In this document: positions 59,753-64,000 of the stretch, piece by piece
Position numbering within the stretch: position 1 is the stretch's first letter
Layout: every line of letters begins with the position of its first letter
Assembly (NCBI RefSeq): GCF_900156285.1
Contig: NZ_FTNC01000008.1
Location: forward strand, 62,001 to 126,000
Length of the DNA: 64,000 nucleotides
Source: Halanaerobium kushneri
GTDB lineage: Bacteria > Bacillota > Halanaerobiia > Halanaerobiales > Halanaerobiaceae
Direction of reading: 5' to 3'
Program-made: the position numbers and the translations under genes
Notes under the pieces: generated by a model
What the model saw: the letters and a program-made list of their open reading frames with translations, nothing else
What the model was told of the DNA's origin: nothing
The model's database searches: none

Positions 59753-60934
59753 TTGAAAAATATTAAGAGAGTAATTTTAATGGTTATGGACAGTGTTGGG
59801 ATTGGTGAACTGCCTGATGCAGGCGATTATGGAGACCAGGGAGCTGCAACTCTGCAGAATATTGCTGCAGAAATGAATGGACTTAAGTTACCTAATTTAG
59901 AAAAAATTGGACTTGGAAAAATTGAAACAATAAACGGAATTAAATCTGAGCTTAAAGCTGAAGGTGCTTATGGTAAAGCAGCTGAAAAGTCAAGAGGGAA
60001 AGATACCACAACCGGCCACTGGGAGATTGCTGGTCTGATTTCTAAGACAGCTTTTCCTACCTATCCAGATGGTTTTCCGAAAGAAGTGATGAATAAATTT
60101 GAACAGGAAATTGGACGAGGAACTCTCGCAAATAAACCTGCTTCCGGGACTGCAATAATTGAAGAATTAGGAGAAGAGCATCTTAAAACTGGAAAACCGA
60201 TTATTTATACATCTGCTGACAGTGTTTTTCAGATTGCAGCCCATGAGGATATAATTCCAGTGGCGAAGCTTTATGATTACTGTAAAAAGGCGAGAGAAAT
60301 TCTGCAGGGAGAACATGCAGTAGCTAGAGTTATTGCCCGTCCATTTGTGGGAGAGCCAGGTAATTTTGAACGAACAGAGAGAAGAAAAGACTTTTCGCTA
60401 ACCCCTCCTGAGCCAACTATTTTAAATCTGCTTGAAGATCAAGGTCTTGAGGTAAATGCAGTAGGAAAGATAACTTATATATTTAATCACAGTGGAATTA
60501 CAAGTTCGGTTACTACTTCCGATAATATGGATGGTGTCGATAAAACCATTGAATATCTGGATCAGACCGAAAAAGGATTGATTTTTTCTAATCTGGTTGA
60601 TTTTGACCAAAACTATGGTCACCGTCGCAATGTTGAGGGTTATGCAGCTGCCCTAAAGGCTTTCGATCAGAGAATTCCAGAGATAACAGCTGCAATGCGT
60701 GATGATGATCTACTAATAATTACTGCTGACCATGGCTGTGATCCAACTCATCAAGGAACAGATCACACCCGGGAATATATTCCATTATTGGTTTACGGAA
60801 AAGGTGTAAAACATGATCTAAATTTAGGGATCAGAGATAGTTTTAGTGATATTGCTGCAACTATTGCTGATATTTTTGAGATTGATAATTTTAAAACCGG
60901 AGAAAGCTTTAAAACAGATTTAATCAGAGATTAA
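59753..60934 (+). CDS. deoB: Phosphopentomutase DeoB
   Basis: This 393-residue alkaline-phosphatase-superfamily mutase interconverts (deoxy)ribose 1- and 5-phosphate. RVILMVMDSVGIGELPDAGD holds the first metal site, GKDTTTGHWEIAGL the phosphorylated Thr, VYTSADSVFQ-type sequence (IIYTSADSVFQIAAHED) the middle, and IITADHGCDPTHQGTDHTRE the second metal site with its Asp and His ligands. It starts with TTG after GGGGTGG, following the ParB-like terminator. It links nucleoside salvage (compare the nucleoside hydrolase at 43491) with pentose phosphates. Confidence 0.96.
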   Translation: MKNIKRVILMVMDSVGIGELPDAGDYGDQGAATLQNIAAEMNGLKLPNLEKIGLGKIETINGIKSELKAEGAYGKAAEKSRGKDTTTGHWEIAGLISKTAFPTYPDGFPKEVMNKFEQEIGRGTLANKPASGTAIIEELGEEHLKTGKPIIYTSADSVFQIAAHEDIIPVAKLYDYCKKAREILQGEHAVARVIARPFVGEPGNFERTERRKDFSLTPPEPTILNLLEDQGLEVNAVGKITYIFNHSGITSSVTTSDNMDGVDKTIEYLDQTEKGLIFSNLVDFDQNYGHRRNVEGYAAALKAFDQRIPEITAAMRDDDLLIITADHGCDPTHQGTDHTREYIPLLVYGKGVKHDLNLGIRDSFSDIAATIADIFEIDNFKTGESFKTDLIRD

Positions 60935-60968
60935 TAATTAATTTATTAAAGGCTGTTTATTTTTAATT

Positions 60969-62099
60969 TTATTCTTTTCTTAAAAAGTCAAGCTTATTAT
61001 TTTCAGCTAATTTTAGGCAGGAGTCAACGATTTCAGACTCGTACTTAACTCCTCTGTGTTTTAATAATTCCTGGCAGGCCTTATCGAAACCAGGTTTTTT
61101 GCGGTAAGGTCTGTCACTATTCATGGCTTCAAAGACGTCTGCTACAGCAATTATTTTGGCTTCAATTCTTATTTGATCTTCTTTTAAACTATCAGGATAG
61201 CCCGAGCCATCAAGTCTTTCATGATGCTGTAAAATTATCTGTGCAATATCTCGATTAAAATCACTAAAAATTTCCGACCCAAATTGACTGTGTTCTTTTA
61301 TCAATTCAAACTCAGATTTTGTTAAATCTCCTTTATTTAAAAGTTGACTGGGCAGTACTAAAAAACCGATATCGTGAATACTACTACTCTTTATGAGTAG
61401 TTTTTTCTTTTTATCATTTAATTTAATATCATCTGCGATTAATTTGCTTATTCTTTTTACTCGTTGATTATGGTTTTTAAATAAGGGCAGCTTATTTTTG
61501 AAGATATTTTTAAGCATTGAAGAAAAAAAGTCGATACTTGTTAAATTGTTATTAGAGCTGTTCCTATCAAAAATCGTTGAGTATAAAATCTTTTTATCAT
61601 TGATAGTTAAAGTACTGCTGAAAACAGTAACCTGCCTCATTTTACCTGAGGCCAGTTTGTGTTGAAAATTGAATGTCATGCTACCTTTTTCCATTATTTG
61701 CTCAATTTTTTTTTGAATAAGTTGATTGTCCATACTGTTAATTTCAAAAATGCTTTTCTGGAACATTTCTCTTTTAGAAAATCCATAATATTGAACAGCA
61801 CTTTTATTAAAATCAACTATCTTTCCACTTTCAGGTTCGATTAAAAGTACAGGTGTTTTGAAATTATCTATTACAAGGTCTTTAAAGACATTTCTGATTT
61901 CAGTCCTTCCTAGTAGATAATCAAGTGATACCTCAAAAAAATCAGCTATAGAGAATAATGTATCTATGGAAGGAAATCTTGTTGCCTGTTCATAATTGGC
62001 TATAGTGGTTCTAGCATAACCAAGTTTTTCTCCTAAATCAGCTTGACTTAAGCTATCCTCTTTGCGTAATTTTTTTAGTCTCTTGGCAAATCTCTCCAT
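60969..62099 (-). CDS. XRE-type HTH, PAS and HD-GYP three-domain signalling protein
   Basis: This 376-residue protein combines three modules. Residues 1-65 are an XRE/Cro helix-turn-helix (ERFAKRLKKLRKEDSLSQAD, LGYARTTIANYEQATRFPSI). Residues about 75-180 are a PAS domain (PVLLIEPESGKIVDFNKSAV). Residues about 190-370 are an HD-GYP domain with HD in SSIHDIGFLVLP and the signature ILQHHERLDGSGYPDSL. All HD-GYP metal and GYP residues seen are intact, so cyclic di-GMP hydrolysis is likely. An XRE DNA-binding head on an HD-GYP enzyme is unusual and suggests ligand-controlled transcription. ATG 62099 follows AGGAGG and is preferred to 62141. It is divergent from cheR. Confidence 0.88.
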   Translation of the reverse strand: MERFAKRLKKLRKEDSLSQADLGEKLGYARTTIANYEQATRFPSIDTLFSIADFFEVSLDYLLGRTEIRNVFKDLVIDNFKTPVLLIEPESGKIVDFNKSAVQYYGFSKREMFQKSIFEINSMDNQLIQKKIEQIMEKGSMTFNFQHKLASGKMRQVTVFSSTLTINDKKILYSTIFDRNSSNNNLTSIDFFSSMLKNIFKNKLPLFKNHNQRVKRISKLIADDIKLNDKKKKLLIKSSSIHDIGFLVLPSQLLNKGDLTKSEFELIKEHSQFGSEIFSDFNRDIAQIILQHHERLDGSGYPDSLKEDQIRIEAKIIAVADVFEAMNSDRPYRKKPGFDKACQELLKHRGVKYESEIVDSCLKLAENNKLDFLRKE

Positions 62100-62332
62100 A
62101 AATCCCTCCTGTAATTCTAAGAAATTTAAGTTAGTTATCAACTTGTACTACTATTATACATGAGAAAAATATAATTATAAAGATTTTAACTACTCAATTT
62201 GTGTAATAATTACTTAAAATAACAATTAATTATTTAAATTTCTATAATTTACACATATTGCATAATTTGTAGTATAAATATTAAATATGATTTATAATAC
62301 AGATACAGATATTAATTGGGGGTGGTAAGATA

Positions 62333-63139
62333 TTGAAGGTAAAAAAAGAAGATATTGAATTACTCAATCAGCTTCTATCAACTGAAATTGGGATATCCAT
62401 TTCAGATGACAAAAGCAGTATGTTAGAGTTGAGACTTTCTAAAAGAATTAAAGAGCTTAAACTGAAAAATGTTAATCACTATCTAGATTATATCGCTGGA
62501 GAAGAAGAAGAGAAAAATATATTATTTAATCTATTAACTACTAATTATACTAAATTTTTTCGGGAGAAGTTTCATTTTGAATTGCTCTTTAAAAAGATCA
62601 TTCCCGGTATCCTAGAAAATAAAAGTAAAATTAGAATCTGGAGTGCAGGTTGTTCAACTGGAGAAGAACCTTATACAATTGCCATGATGCTTGCAAAAAA
62701 TGATTTAAAATATAGTATTATAGCAACAGATATTAACACCGAGGTTTTAAAATATGCCAGAGGAGGTATTTATAATAAGCAAAAAATAAAAAATATCAAT
62801 TCGGAATATTTACATAATTATTTCCGGAAGGGAGTTGGCAAATATAAAGGTTATTATAAAATCAAAAAATCAATAAGAGAAAGAATTAGTTTTAAAAAAC
62901 TAAATTTAAACTCTTCATTTTCGGCAGAATTTTCGAAAGATTTTGATATAATTTTTTGTCGTAATGTGTTGATTTATTTTGAAAACGAGAAGAAAAAACA
63001 GGTTTTAAGAGAACTTAAAAAAACAATGATTGATGGTGGTTATTTAGTTCTGGGTCATTCCGAATCTATTGATTTAAGTATTAAAGATAATCTGGGCTGG
63101 AGAAAAATAGGGAAAAATTCTTACCAGAAATTAAGTTAA
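62333..63139 (+). CDS. cheR: Chemotaxis protein methyltransferase CheR
   Basis: This 268-residue S-adenosylmethionine-dependent enzyme methylates glutamates of chemoreceptors. The N-terminal helical domain (residues 1-75, with TTNYTKFFREKFHFELL at its end) precedes the methyltransferase domain: KIRIWSAGCSTGEEPYTIAM (SAM loop), IIATDINTEVLKYARGGIYN, FDIIFCRNVLIYFENEKKKQ and GYLVLGHSESI. It starts with TTG after GGGGGTGG. A chemoreceptor-like gene begins 16 bases downstream, so this opens a chemotaxis cluster. The 233-base divergent gap before it is very AT-rich; TTGCAT (62259-62264) with TAAATA 17 bases on is a weak promoter candidate. Confidence 0.94.
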   Translation: MKVKKEDIELLNQLLSTEIGISISDDKSSMLELRLSKRIKELKLKNVNHYLDYIAGEEEEKNILFNLLTTNYTKFFREKFHFELLFKKIIPGILENKSKIRIWSAGCSTGEEPYTIAMMLAKNDLKYSIIATDINTEVLKYARGGIYNKQKIKNINSEYLHNYFRKGVGKYKGYYKIKKSIRERISFKKLNLNSSFSAEFSKDFDIIFCRNVLIYFENEKKKQVLRELKKTMIDGGYLVLGHSESIDLSIKDNLGWRKIGKNSYQKLS

Positions 63140-63155
63140 AACAAGGGGGATTTTA

Positions 63156-64000
63156 GTGAAGAATCCATTAAAAAAAATGACTGTAGGCAATAAACTAATT
63201 ACTGTATTTATCCTGATTATTTTTATAAGTCTTGCAGTAACGACATATATTAGTTATACTGACTCATTAAAATTAGCAAGCAATCAGACAAAAGAACAGC
63301 TGACAGTAGTGAGAGACTCTAAAGCTTCAGAAATCAAAAAACTATTTACTGAGCTAAAAATAAAGATGAGAATTTTGCGGGAAAATGATTTGATAAAAGA
63401 AAACATAAATCAATTAAGTTCTGATAACAGCAGGTTTAATACTGGATTCAGTAGTAATACTTACAATAATTTAGATCAGCGAATAAAAAACTATAAAGAA
63501 GAATTTAGCTGGGAGAATATTTATTTAATAGATAAGGAAGCAAATTTGGTTTATACAACTGCTGAAACTGAAGATTTAAATACCAATTTGAAAAATGGAA
63601 TTTATAAAGACAGTATATTGGCTAAAGCTTTTAAGCAGGGGCTAAAAGGAGAATCAATTCTTGATTTTGCTTATTATGAACCGTTAGAAAGAACTGCTGG
63701 TTTTATAGCGATGCCTGTCTATAATGAGGAAAATGTTCAGGGAGTTCTGGCAGTTCAAATTCCTGCCGAAAAGATAAATATGATTATGGAGAAGAAAGAG
63801 CTAAAAGAAGTAAGTGGAAAAACCTTTCTGGTTGGCTCGGATTATTTAATGAGATCCAATACCAGTTTTATCGAAGAAGATACATTTTTAAATTATAAAG
63901 TGGAAACAGAAGCGGTAAAAAATGCTTTAAAAGGAGAAAGAGGGATTGAATTAACCACCGATTTTAGTGGAGTCGAAGTATATAGTGCCTTTACACCTGT
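63156..64000 (+). CDS. Chemoreceptor-like sensory protein with dCache-type domain (3' end outside window)
   Basis: A GTG at 63156, after AGGGGGA, opens a frame that runs to the window end (281 codons). After a short basic cytoplasmic start comes a transmembrane helix (NKLITVFILIIFISLAVTTY), then an extracytoplasmic region of at least 240 residues. ENIYLIDKEANLVYTTAETE and TAGFIAMPVYNEENVQGVLA are typical of double-Cache/PAS-like ligand-binding domains. The second membrane helix, HAMP and signalling domain must lie beyond the edge. Its tight spacing to cheR makes a methyl-accepting chemotaxis protein most likely; a histidine kinase or cyclase is possible. Confidence 0.8.
   Translation, partial: MKNPLKKMTVGNKLITVFILIIFISLAVTTYISYTDSLKLASNQTKEQLTVVRDSKASEIKKLFTELKIKMRILRENDLIKENINQLSSDNSRFNTGFSSNTYNNLDQRIKNYKEEFSWENIYLIDKEANLVYTTAETEDLNTNLKNGIYKDSILAKAFKQGLKGESILDFAYYEPLERTAGFIAMPVYNEENVQGVLAVQIPAEKINMIMEKKELKEVSGKTFLVGSDYLMRSNTSFIEEDTFLNYKVETEAVKNALKGERGIELTTDFSGVEVYSAFTP

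Overview
The window is AT-rich, densely packed bacterial DNA. It looks like a chromosome of an anaerobic, halophilic, diderm member of the Firmicutes, with Halanaerobium or a close relative as my best guess. The support is: an S-box (SAM-I) leader in front of metNIQ, Firmicutes-style LacI regulators and terminators, three ABC solute-binding proteins with cleavable signal peptides but no lipobox cysteine (as expected with a true periplasm), compatible-solute genes, and Na+-coupled transporters. I see no rRNA, tRNA, insertion sequence, prophage or CRISPR array.

Layout. Positions 1-6000 hold a compatible-solute module: a GT4 glycosyltransferase, a GH13_18 phosphorylase, a D-2-hydroxyacid dehydrogenase and a glycerate kinase. 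Together they suggest making and/or phosphorolysing glucosylglycerate to glucose-1-phosphate plus glycerate. Positions 6.2-9 kb carry an MFS and a MATE transporter. Positions 9-20.1 kb are a glycan locus: a LacI regulator, the fossil C-terminus of a second LacI protein, GH127, GH31, an ABC sugar importer without its ATPase, and a YicI-type alpha-xylosidase. TGA-N3-ACGT-N3-TCA sites lie before the regulator and before GH127. After a GGDEF protein, 21.3-29.1 kb is a phosphorolytic beta-glucan operon (LacI, GH94 phosphorylase, cupin, very large phosphorylase) with GGGA-N4-TCCC operators before both transcription units.

Positions 29.2-31.8 kb on the minus strand encode an aldo/keto reductase and an unusual alpha/beta-hydrolase-GT2 fusion. 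Positions 32-39 kb hold SLC13 and NhaC transporters, a HAD phosphatase and a polar amino acid ABC system with two permeases. Positions 39-46.4 kb are mixed housekeeping genes: PduO-type adenosyltransferase, DUF188, MFS, a PLC-like protein, an exported rhodanese lacking its cysteine, nucleoside hydrolase, a frameshifted DUF2064 gene, CsoR and a YdcF protein. Positions 46.5-53.5 kb encode a PHP phosphoesterase, NAD-type isocitrate dehydrogenase, aconitase B and a UvrD-like helicase. Positions 53.5-56.4 kb are the SAM riboswitch and metNIQ. Positions 56.5-61 kb hold a YkvA protein, a rubrerythrin-like protein, a GIY-YIG protein, murB, a lone ParB-like protein and deoB. Positions 61-64 kb begin a signalling region: an XRE-PAS-HD-GYP protein divergent from cheR and a chemoreceptor-like gene cut by the window end.

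The strongest candidates for new biology are the hydrolase-GT2 fusion, the glucosylglycerate module with its unrecognised first gene, the phosphorylase-cupin-phosphorylase operon with its operator pair, and the LacI fossil with preserved operators. All calls come from reading the sequence. No database search was run.
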